Shown here: piece after piece, positions 1-10,029 of the stretch
Position numbering within the stretch: the stretch's first letter is position 1
Layout of the letters: every line of letters starts with the position of its first letter
Source of the DNA: Phoronis australis
Lineage: Eukaryota; Phoronida; Phoronidae
NCBI GenBank assembly: GCA_002633005.1
Contig: NMRA01000109.1
Span: 230,256-294,255, forward strand
Length of the DNA stretch: 64,000 nucleotides
Direction of reading: 5' to 3'
The notes under the pieces: model-generated
Told to the model about the DNA's origin: nothing
Databases searched by the model: none
What the model saw: only the letters and a program-made list of their open reading frames with translations
Position numbers and translations under genes: made by a program

Positions 1-327
1 TCCTTCCTCATCACCTGAAAATCTACCGTTACATGCATGGACATTTAACTCGCAACACATTCTCACAAGTGATTTTCCAAATGAATTAATAACATGATCT
101 TTACTAATCCTTGGAAAATTAAAGGCATCTGAGTCGTACCATTCACCTGAAGGCAAAAATTCTGCTGAGTCGTCTTGAATATAATCGGAGAGTTTGCCAA
201 TTCTAGCATTAAGATCGCCAGCAACCAAAAGAGATACATCATCGTGGGCATTCAAAAGGGCATCTTCAATACCACAAATAAGAGGCTTTCTGATAGATAA
301 AAATGAACAAACATCTATTGCGTAGCT
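1..327 (-). pseudogene. LINE (non-LTR retrotransposon) endonuclease fragment
   Basis: The minus strand is open from 327 to the window edge and encodes the C-terminal half of an APE-type endonuclease, the domain that nicks target DNA for target-primed reverse transcription in non-LTR retrotransposons. Visible landmarks are the catalytic-loop motif VAGDLNARIG and, about 40 residues on, NSFGKSLVRMCCELNVHACN, which matches the usual FGxxLxxxCxxxxLxxxNGR block. There is no start codon; an in-frame TGA lies at 328-330. The domain therefore begins mid-fold, either as a decayed copy or because the upstream part is frameshifted. The reverse transcriptase would lie beyond base 1. The clade (CR1-, L2- or RTE-like) cannot be settled from this fragment. 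Confidence 0.8.
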
Positions 328-939
328 TCAAAACGTCCTGTCACTAGATCTTCACAAAGCTTACAGTATAGGAGTTTCTACGGTAGTTTATAAATGAATA
401 CATTTCCTCAGAACCTAAACATTTAAGAGATACTGATTCAATAATGCAATGAAATTAGGCTTGATTTGATAACTACAAAACTCGATCAAAACTGTGTCGA
501 GCAGAGAACAGAAAATTCACTGTGCAATCTCTCGCAGCTAGTTTCGGAGTCGCATGGTCTATTAATATACATGTAATGCATTGATCACGTGCAGAAGATG
601 GCATTCCACGGCTAGAGTTCCATGCCTTGAATAGGCGAGCACACAACAAAAAGCTGAGCTGCTTGCATGCCCCTAAAACTCATTCCGTGCAAACCCTGTA
701 TACTACGAATTTTCAGATAAGTGAATGAGTGACCGATTCTTTGGTGCTACGTCATCATTGTATGTGCTATATCTGGGATCAGTTTTTCGAAGTGACTTTT
801 TTCGTTTTGCTTTAATCGTTCACGTCAGAAGCTAGCCTTGGTGTAAAGCTGTATACTAAATATTCAGCTTTGCCCCGATGCGGGTTAAAACTGACAAGAC
901 AAAATTCGACACAAAATTAGTTTCATTAAAAACTACTCT
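328..939. other. No gene recognised
   Basis: I see no coding exon, tandem repeat or clear mobile-element terminus between the LINE fragment and the start of the duplicated block at 940. Upstream LINE sequence could be present in decayed form. Confidence 0.5.
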
Positions 940-3900
940 TCCTTGTGTAAACTAAATCATTATCGGTGTTGGCGTTATACTGTTATTATGCTGCTGAAGT
1001 TGTGGAGCGAACTTTTTCGTCGGCTTTCGAAGCCATGAAATATTGCGTCACCAATTTGTCAGTTTCTTTTTGGCGACTCTTCCATTAACTGTTCTTCTTC
1101 CACAAGGTTGTGTACATGCCAAAACAACTTATTGGAAGTGGTTTCATTTCTTTACAAGTCTTTGGTATTTTAACACTAGCAAACCAAATTTCAAAAGAGA
1201 CTTTGGTGCTGCGAAGTTGATCTCCCGAGAAATGTCGCAAAAATAGGAAATGGCTCGTGCGCGTGACACGAGTGTACTGTTTTCAAAACGACGACGTACA
1301 TGTGCTTTTGATTGTTCCAAAAGGTGGAGAATTACTCGAGAAAATGACGTTTGTTGGAAGGTTTTTCACTTTTACGGCTGTAACGGGCAAGGCGAGTGTC
1401 GGTTGACATGCACCCCTGCCGGTCTTTAGCAACATGTTAATTCAAGTTTCACGGCGAGGTGACCAGCCGAACTATCCGGGCTGTGTACATCCAGCTTTGT
1501 CGGCACAGTCGTACCGAGCTGTATTTAGACCAAAAACTAATTCTTCTAGAAGCAATCCGTTGGTGTTTCTCAGTGCTCTTATTGATTCCATCCTGCTGCG
1601 AGCTCAGTGGCTTTGATAAGATTGCGACAGATCTTGCTTTTCCAAGCTTGTAAAATTTCTTAAAGTGTGCGGAACAAAATGCCCACTCAATTCGTGTAAT
1701 TGCACTTATACCGCCGGTGGTATGTAAACAAATGAACCCTGGTCGTTATTTTGGGTGAAAATTTAGCTTATAGAATTAACATCCCGTGGAAATTTACATT
1801 CTGGTGAAAAATTGTCCGAAGGGGCGGTGGCATTTATCACGTGGCTCGCTCACATATTCAAATTGGTGCATTCTTTGGACATAATAACTTTGGTAAGCAG
1901 TAGTGAGCGTAGTCAAATGGCTGCATTGCGTTGCTCAAGCAGGGTACATCATGAAGGTTGGGTAACATCAATCAAGAAACAACAATTGCAAAGTGTCTTG
2001 GAAGTGAAATGGATACGAACCAAGGCTTCACATATTTTGTGAAGTTTCAATTCCACTGGGCATGTCGATACGCTGGTGTTTAGATTGAAGCTGCTTGTAA
2101 AAGGTCGGAATCACCTAGACTTTCTTTCATTTCTGGTTCGGTTTTTGTTTCGAATACCGAATCGGCCGATGTGCAAACTACGATCGTGTCGATTGCTGCT
2201 ACTCACATATCAATGAAGCGCTACACATTTTCAGTAGAAAACATTCCACTCTACGGTTCGCGATTGGTTACGGGGGATTTACAACGTTACGTCCAACACG
2301 AGAATTTATACCTCCTTATTAGCCTAGAATGGCAAATACAACCGTGTAATAACCCATTTAATTATCCCACTAGCGAGATAATATTTTGGCGGGAAACCGA
2401 GGCCGGTTTTGAATCCGATCGCAAGTTTCGAGTCCTGGACTTTACCACTACACTGCTCACCGGCTGACATCGTCGCACATGGAAATAATATACTTAAATG
2501 AGCACGCGCAATAATCCCATGTTCAACAAAGGTCATAGTAATGACATGTATACGCTTTGAAAAGTAAGACGCATAATTTCCTTAAAACCGATATTTTAAT
2601 TCAGTGAAATTTTTCTCTCATGTTCTCTCACTTGTAAATCACCGATCTCTAATTTGAATGCGGGTATCGTGTCGTCGAGATCCTTTGACTTGAGAATTGT
2701 ACCAAGGAGTGTAGTAGTATAAGGAGAGTTCACTTGTGAGTTCGCTGTTACCGCTACTACTAGCGCCGCCATGTGGTGAACAAGCAACGGTCAACCAGGA
2801 AGCGCCCGGCACTGTCTGTTGTCTGCAGTGTAGGCTTGCCTAATGGGCAGCCGGCGGAAGGACTATGATTAACGTACGATGTGATCGTCAGCTTTTTGGA
2901 TACTTGCAGTCCATGTATTCCAAATCAAAATGTCACTCTAACGATCGCAGGGATAATTTTAGGAAAACATAATGTACCGATGGCCATGGGTGAATATGAA
3001 TCGTGGTGACACGGCCATGGCACAATCACAGCCACAGGCCACACAGGGCCTTAAGTCTTTCATTAGTCAAGTTAGAGAATCTGTGGGTCTCGGTGAAAAG
3101 TTGTGCAGCCCTTAAAATATTCGTGGATCGACATTTGAGTCCTATTTTTTTTAGTTGACACCAAGGCGCTTTTGTCTCTATCACAATCACAGTACGACAG
3201 GACTTCTGTAGTGTAGTTTAGTGTAGGCTACCAGTCTCTGTGAACCTGGTGAGTATGAGGTTTGTTCCTGAGTCTCTCATTGATTTCTGTTCCGGTGCAA
3301 GCACTGAGAGCCGACCTTATGATTAGAGATGCAACCTACTTGTCCAAGAACTGCAACTTATGCTCTCATCACTTCGTGGAGTCCATGTTCATGAATGAAA
3401 AACAAGCTGGTATTGAATGCAGTGCCCGAGCACTATTTGATGTCCCAAATCCATCAAAAATGAAGATTTCAAAAAGTTCTCCGGAAATTATATTACAGCT
3501 GTGGAATAGGCTTTTTTTGCATTTCTGGTTATCGTCTCACAAAGCAAGTACTGGAACATCACGTGTAGAAAGGACAATTAGTCAAAATCTGGTTTTCGTA
3601 TTTTACTAAGATTGATCAGATTGAAACATTTTATGAATTGTTAGCCTGTGATTTGAAGAGAGCCAAAGTGAAACTGATGGGTCTTTTAGAGTCTGAATGG
3701 TGGACTGACCCAAGCTATCCGTATCATTTTGCTTCTCAATGACAAACACCTCTGAGTAAATTAGTTATCAGCTTCAACGCATTTCCTTGGCAAAAATAGC
3801 TGTTGTTTACTAGTGAATTAATAGAGAGTGAGAAGGTTGGTTAGATTTTCTTGTTGTATTGATGCATGTGTTGCCTATTTTGTACGTTTTTGGAGATTGT

Positions 3901-4239
3901 CATTAAAGGAGAATTCCACCCGATTTAGTTAGTCTTTTTTGCCGTCTTAATCGGTCTATATCCACATCGCTTCGCATACGGTGGACCTTACCTTGCCAAG
4001 AGGTGTCGCGCTAACCTGTGAAGAAGGTGAGAAACGACTCTAGCGACGTCATTGGTTCATATGCAGAGTGAATGCCGCTATGTTGCGGTGCATCGTTCCC
4101 GCTTGTCCGAACTAAGCAGTTGCGAGGAAAGCGGGTATATCGTTTTCTACTTCCTCGAGAGTCCGAAATGCTTAGGATTAAGTGGCTCACGGTAGTGAAG
4201 AATGATATGTACGCTGTAAATAGCAAATATGAGGCCGTG
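940..4239. repeat. Duplicated block, copy 1
   Basis: Copy 1 matches 5112-8621 in the same orientation with only scattered substitutions and small indels. The largest difference is a 198-bp stretch of copy 2 (6985-7182) missing here at about 2807, between short GCC-containing ends. It carries the second half of a THAP ORF (see 3286-3742) but not the first exon. Homology stops at 4239, within a Kolobok-like fragment that continues differently in the two copies. The rest (940-2800) holds no recognisable coding region; the small ORFs there have no family resemblance I can name. Confidence 0.9.
3286..3742 (+). pseudogene. THAP-domain ORF, broken copy
   Basis: This is the counterpart of the exon at 7666-8124. 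It still encodes the C-terminal half of a THAP zinc finger (LCSHHF supplies the last Cys and His), but it is broken in five ways. The upstream exon with the first two cysteines is deleted. The splice-acceptor CAG of copy 2 reads CCG here. The T-run near 3512 has one extra T, shifting the frame. The in-frame TAG of copy 2 is kept. Twelve bases before the C-terminus are missing. Each is read directly by aligning the two copies. It cannot make a THAP protein as it stands. Confidence 0.75.
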
Positions 4240-4440
4240 AAACATCTCCGTGTCTGTGGCCTGCAGACATCGACAATGCCTGGCGAATGCTGGCTTACCA
4301 AATAACTCCATACGTTCCGTTGTCTGAGCTTGTTCACGCCGCCTATCTAGCATTTCTTCATCACTGTATTCCTGTTCGAATTGATAGCCTGTACTTAACG
4401 ATCCACATGCGAAGTCGGGACTGATGAGCTGTATAGTCCG
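3903..4440 (+). mobile_element. Kolobok-like element, copy A (5' part only)
   Basis: The fragment begins at a TTAA (3903-3906) followed by AGGAGAATTCCACCC, nearly the same terminus as copies B (8285) and C (right end, 49349). About 165 bp inside, 4072-4305 encodes a THAP-like stretch: ACPN, then frame-shifted KQLRGKRVYRF, a Trp in IKWL, and VCGLQ where the family expects a Cys-x2-His pair. Homology with copy C stops near 4430-4440. THAP-bearing transposases with TTAA target duplications are established features of the Kolobok superfamily, so the assignment is family-level inference. No catalytic domain is present, so this is a non-autonomous or truncated copy. Confidence 0.6.
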
Positions 4441-5110
4441 GTCCCTTAGCAGCCAAAAACCCCAAAACATTTACACCCCGGATTAAAGCACCAAAGTTGG
4501 TACACAGATACTTTGGGACACGCTGAATCTCATGAGGGTCGGTTGCCCGAAATTTGGGGTCAAGGTCAAGGTCAAATCAAGGTCAAAGGTCACGTAGGTA
4601 TTTTTTTTTGAAATGACTTGACACAAAGTATCTGTTTCATTGCTGTTTCAGGTGATAAGCAGGATACTTTATTTTGATTTCAAATTAATGTTGATAACTT
4701 CTAAAAAACAAGTTAAAAGCATAAAAGTAATTTTCCTGACACTTAAGATGGTAATTATCATAATTAATAGAGCATATATATTTTCAATGGAAATTAAGTC
4801 TATTTGTTTTCTCTAACTGAGAAAAACTGTAAAACTAGTATGAATATGCATTAAGTCAACTCTAGAATGTTTAACCTTTTACAGAACTTCATTTTTAAAT
4901 GTCTTTGTCAAAATATTTATAATTAATTATGTAACAAATCGTCTCTGTAATTAAAAGAAATCGGACATTTTTCTAAATTTTCAAAGAACAATTGCTGAAA
5001 TTTTTATCATCATTTTTAATTTGATCATAGCTAAAGGTTAATTTGTTAATTAATGTGTTTATATTTTAGTTTGAACTTGATGGTGACATAAGTTAAACCA
5101 ATTAAGGTAA
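4441..5110. other. AT-rich spacer with AGGTCA half-sites
   Basis: This stretch occurs only after copy 1 of the duplicated block. Around 4556-4592 it has four to five AGGTCA-type hexamers in direct orientation, including a DR1 arrangement (AGGTCAAAGGTCA) and a DR0. The remainder is very AT-rich with no open frame. Similar hexamer runs occur inside invertebrate repeats, so a regulatory role is unproven. Confidence 0.5.
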
Positions 5111-5111
5111 N
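5111..5111. other. Ambiguous base (N) at duplication junction
   Basis: This is the only N in the window, and it sits one base before the second copy of the duplicated block begins. A lone N exactly at a repeat junction is typical of a join made during assembly, so the contiguity of 940-5110 with 5112 onward is doubtful. Confidence 0.9.
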
Positions 5112-8100
5112 TCCTTGTGTAAACTAAATCATTATCGGTGTTGGCGTTATACTGTTATTATGCTGCTGAAGTTGTGGAGCGAACTTTTTCGTCGGCTTTC
5201 GAAGCCATGAAATATTGCGTCACCAATTTGTCAGTTTCTTTTTGGCGACTCTTCCATTAACTGTTCTTCTTCCACAAGGTTGTGTACATGCCAAAACAAC
5301 TTATTGGAAGTGGTTTCATTTCTTTACAAGTCTTTGGTATTTTAACACTAGCAAACCAAATTTCAAAAGAGACTTTGGTGCTGCGAAGTTGATCTCCCGA
5401 GAAATGTCGCAAAAATAGGAAATGGCTCGTGCGCGTGACACGAGTGTACTGTTTTCAAAACGACGACGTACATGTACTTTTGATTGTTCCAAAAGGTGGA
5501 GAATTACTCGAGAAAATGACGTTTGTTGGAAGGTTTTTCACTTTTACGGCTGTAACGGGCAAGGCGAGTGTCGGTTGACATGCACCCCTGCCGGTCTTTA
5601 GCAACATGTTAATTCAAGTTTCACGGCGAGGTGACCAGCCGAACTATCCGGGCTGTGTACATCCAGCTTTGTCGGCACAGTCGTACCGAGCTGTATTTAG
5701 ACCAAAAACTAATTCTTCTAGAAGCAATCCGTTGGTGTTTCTCAGTGCTCTTATTGATTCCATCCTGCTGCGAGCTCAGTGGCTTTGATAAGATTGCGAC
5801 AGATCTTGCTTTTCCAAGCTTGTAAAATTTCTTAAAGTGTGCGGCACAAAATGCCCACTCAATTCGTGTAATTGCACTTATACCGCCGGTGGTACGTAAA
5901 CAAATGAACACTGGTCGTTATTTTGGGTGAAAATTCAGCTTATAGAATTAACATCCCGTGGAAATTTACATTCTGGTGAAAAATTGTCCGAAGGGGCGGT
6001 GGCATTTATCACGTGGCTCGCTCACATATTCAAATCGGTGTATTCTTTGGACATAATAACTTTGGTAAGCAGTAGTGAGCGTAGTCAAATGGCTGCATTG
6101 CGTTGCTCAAGCAGGGTACATCATGAAGGTTGGGAAACATCAATCAAGAAACAACAATTGCAAAGTAACTTGGAAGTGAAATGGAAACGAACCAAGGCTT
6201 CACATATTTTGTGAAGTTTCAATTCCACTGGGCATGTCGATACGCTGGTGTTTAGATTGAAGCTGCTTGTAAAAAAGGTCGGAATCACCTAGACTTTCTT
6301 TCATTTCTGATTCGGTTTTTGTTTCGAATACCGAATCGGCCGATGTGCAAACTACGATCGTGTCGATTGCTGCTACTCACATATCAATGAAGCTCTACAC
6401 ATTTTCAGTGGAAAACATTCCACTCTACGGTTCGCGATTGGTTACGGGGATTTACAAGGTTACGTCCAATACGAGAATTTATACCTCCTTATTAGCCTAG
6501 AATGGCAAATACAACCGTGTAATAACCCATTTAATTATCCCACTAGCGAGATAACATTTTGGCGGGAAACCGAGGCAGGTTTTGAATCCGGTCGCAAGAG
6601 TAGTTTCGAGTCCTGGACTTTACCACTACACTGCTCACCGGCTGACATCATCGCACATGGAAATAATATACTTAAATGAGCACGCGCAATAATCCCATGT
6701 TCAACAAAGGTCATAGTAATGACATGTATACGCTTTGAAAAGTAAGACGCATAATTTCCTTAAAACCGATATTTTAATTCAGTGAAATTTTTCTCTCATG
6801 TTCTCTCACTTGTAAATCACCGATCTCTAATTTGAATGCGGGTATCGTGTCGTCGAGATCCTTTGACATGAGAATCATACCAAGGAGTGTAGTAGTATAA
6901 GGAGAGTTCACTTATGAGTTCGCTGTTACCGCTACTACAAGCGCCGCCAAGTGGTGAACAAGCAACGGTCAACCAGGAAGCGCCAAAACAATGGGGAAGG
7001 ACGAATTTTGCAGTGCGATAAATTGCATGAATTCATCCAAGAAAAACCCAGACGTGTCATTTTGTAGGTTTCCTAAGGATCCAGAAAGGCAAGGATTATC
7101 TGTTATTCAATATGATACATTGTCTTTCATTGTGTGTGTTCTGTTCACGGTTGTTAGACAAGTCGATCGCAGTCCCGGTGCCCGGCACTGTCTGTTGTCG
7201 GCAGTGTAGGCTTGGCCTAATGGGCAGCCGGCGGAAGGACTATGATTAACGTACGATGTGATCGTCAGCTTTTTGGATACTTGCAATCCATGTATTCCAA
7301 ATCAAAATGTCACTCTAACGATAGCAGGGATAATTTTAGGAAAACATACCCATGGCCATGGGTGAATATGAATCGTGGTGACACGGCCATGGTACAATCA
7401 CAGCCACAGGCCACACAGGGCCTTAAGTCTTTCATTAGTCAAGTTAGAGAATCTGTGAGTCTCGGTGAAAAGTTGTGCAACCCTTAAAATACTCGTGGAT
7501 CGACATTTGAGTCATATTTTTTTAGTTGACACCAAGACGCTTTTGTCTCTATCACAATCACAGTACAACACGACTTCTGTAGTGTAGTTTAGTGTAGGCT
7601 ACCAGTCTCTGTGAACCTGGTGAGTATGAGGTTTGTTCCTGAGTCTCTCATTGATTTCTGTTCAGGTGCAAGCACTGAGAGCCGACCTTATGATTAGAGA
7701 TGCAACCTACTTGTCCAAGAACTGCAGCTTATGCTCTCATCACTTCGTGGAGTCCATGTTCATGAATGAAAAACAAGCTGGCATTGAATGCAGTGCCCGA
7801 GCACTATTTGATGTCCCGAATCCACCAAAAATGAAGATTTCAAAAAGTTCTCCGGAAATTATATTACACCTGTGGAATAGGCTTTTTTGCATTTCTGGTT
7901 ATTGTCTCACAAAGCAAGTACTGGAACATCACGTGTAGAAAGGACAATTAGTCAAAATCTGGTTTTCGTATTTTACTAAGATTGATCAGATTGAAACATT
8001 TTATGAATTGTCAGCCTGTGATTTGAAGAGAGCCAAAGTGAAACTGATGGGTCTTTTAGAGTCTGAATGGTGGACTGACATTTTGTTAAACCCAAGCTAT

Positions 8101-8621
8101 CCGTATCATTTTGCTTCTCAATGACAAACACCTCTGAGTAAATTAGTTATCAGCTTCAACGCATTTCCTTGGCAAAAATAGCTGTCGTTTACTAGTGAAT
8201 TAATAGAGAGTGAGAAGGTTGGTTAGATTTTCTTGTTGTATTGATGCATGTGTTGCCTATTTTGTACGTTTTTGGTGATTGTGATTAAAGGAGAATGCCA
8301 CCCGATTCAATTAGTCTTTTTTGCCGTCTTAATCGGTCTATATCCACATCGCTTCGCATACGGTGGACCTTACTTTGCCAAGAGGTGTCGCGCTAACCTG
8401 TGAAGAAGGTGAGAAACGACGCTAGCGACGTCATTGGTTCATATGCAGAGTGAATGTCGCTATGTTGCGCTGCATCGTTCCCGCTTGTCCGAACTAAGCA
8501 GTTGCGAGGAAAGCTAGTATATCGTTTTTTACTTCCTCGAGAGTCCGAAATGCTTAGGATTAAGTGGCTCACGGTAGTGAAGAATGATTTGTACGCTGTA
8601 AATAGCAAGTTTGAGGCCGTG
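5112..8621. repeat. Duplicated block, copy 2
   Basis: Copy 2 is the fuller copy. It aligns to 940-4239 at an offset of 4172 at its left end and adds 198 bp at 6985-7182, which contain the first THAP exon. The left two-thirds (5112-6980) contain only short unassigned ORFs. The right end runs into Kolobok-like copy B. Confidence 0.9.
6991..8124 (+). pseudogene. THAP-domain protein, two exons, in-frame TAG
   Basis: Exon 1 (6991-7101) starts at ATG and encodes the N-terminal half of a THAP zinc-dependent DNA-binding domain: CSAINC supplies the first two ligands, followed by VSFCRFPKDPERQ. Exon 2 (7666-8124, acceptor CAG at 7663-7665) supplies VQALRADL, then LCSHHF with the remaining Cys and His, then ALFDVPNPP in place of the AVPTM box. 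Joining in phase 0 gives about 47 residues between Cys2 and Cys3, inside the known C2CH range. The donor at 7102 is weak and the conserved Trp position reads Ser. The frame continues to TGA at 8122-8124 but is interrupted once by TAG at 7936-7938. This could be a domesticated or transposon-borne gene, now probably inactive. Confidence 0.65.
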
Positions 8622-9571
8622 TAATGCCTTTGGAATGTTCGTGAGTGCGAATGATTTGAGAAGCCACCGTCGTTACCCGGGCTTTATGTACATGATTGAC
8701 GGGACACCGAGGCCGCGTGAGATCATGCTAATTTACTGTTTGCTGGCAGAAACTGTTGTGAAACAACTCGATTTCCATCCCAGGGCCAGGTGTTAGGGGA
8801 ATCTTTAATTACATTTACATTAATCAAATAATGATTGTCAATGTACAACTTCTGCCCTGACGGTGCTGTGGCCAAAGCGGAACGTTAACCTGAATTTGCG
8901 GACCCCGACTAGTAAGTAGATTTGCAGTTTCGTGGCTAATTCGCCAACATAATCACGTGCACATTACTTTGGCTCCCTAGTATAGTATTTTCTTGACTGG
9001 AAGTTTAGTGTCCACTGAACTTTGGCTGGTTTATGTTCGTGATGTCTGATCAGTTTCCGAGCCACTGGCCGGGATAAGTCAATCCGGCCGGCCGCGACGG
9101 GCCTGATAGGGCTCAGAGCCACTGACTAGGATAACGAGCGTTTTGTGTTTAGAACTAAAAAATTGCAAGTCAAAACAACACAGATCTAGATTCTCCTGTC
9201 TATATCTCACGGAAAATACTTCGAAATTATCTCCGAACAGACCCCAAATTCCTGCTACGGACCTTATTGGCCTGCCGAACTTTGTAGGCTACGGTGTGTC
9301 CAAATACCAATAAATCCGTAACAGCGAAATAAAACAACACGTTTTTATAAGAACTCGGTGTATTTTTAAGGTTTTTACATCGAAGTTTGATGATTTATTG
9401 GTGTTAATAGATGACTTCAAGCGATAAGCTGACACCAGTAACCCGTGTTGTGAACTGCTGAACAGACTGCGTGTGAAACCGATGATGTCATTGGATAATT
9501 TCAACACCTCCGTCTGCCGTCAGCTGTTAGGTAACGCAACCGTACGTGTCGTTATGGAGTAGAATTGCCAA
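8285..9571 (+). mobile_element. Kolobok-like element, copy B
   Basis: Copy B starts at TTAA (8285-8288) with AGGAGAATGCCACCC and runs as the reverse-complement equivalent of 49345 down to about 47733. An internal deletion joins position 8621 to sequence that lies far downstream in copy C, removing most of the THAP-like segment. The far end is truncated: after 9571 it no longer matches copy C and the second terminal inverted repeat is absent. A 72-codon ORF at 9289-9507 (-) is kept open in copy C (47771-47989, +) with seven substitutions, but I recognise no domain in it. Confidence 0.65.
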
Positions 9572-9692
9572 AAATCACCTATTAACCTGTCGGTTTTGTA
9601 GATAGAATTTACCTAAACAACATTCACGTATGAATAGACTCACCGGAGACAGCCCAAGAATTATTTTCCCTGGTGCGAAGGATGTTACAGGT

Positions 9693-10025
9693 GTGTAAAT
9701 CAGAAACCAACGAATTTGTTGACCAAAACGAATTGTTATAAACAATTTCCGCAGGCATATTTGCAGATTTTTGACGGATAACCGGGGGGAAATGGGAGAT
9801 AGGGCATTCATAGTAAGGTGTATTGTTGGTCTTTCGAGGTACATATAACGGTTCACGATTTGACTTGACCTCAAAGAAAAACGCTGATATATTTGTTTAA
9901 TGTGATTATTATTGCGACGTGTACACGGTCAACCCGATGGTAGCCTCGACAGCAGTGTTTTCCACATGTGGGAATTTCTTACAAACAAATCATAGTGAAC
10001 ATTTTCAAAAGAGATACTATTTTTG
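9693..10025 (+). repeat. 1.4 kb dispersed repeat, left arm (first part)
   Basis: This segment matches the reverse complement of about 34960-35335, including the shared stretches around ATCAGAAACCAACGAA and CATATAACGGTTCACG. Together with 13229-14354 it makes one 1.4 kb repeat interrupted by the piggyBac element. Homology to the sibling ends abruptly at about 9693. No protein was recognised in it. Confidence 0.75.
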
Positions 10026-10029
10026 TGAT

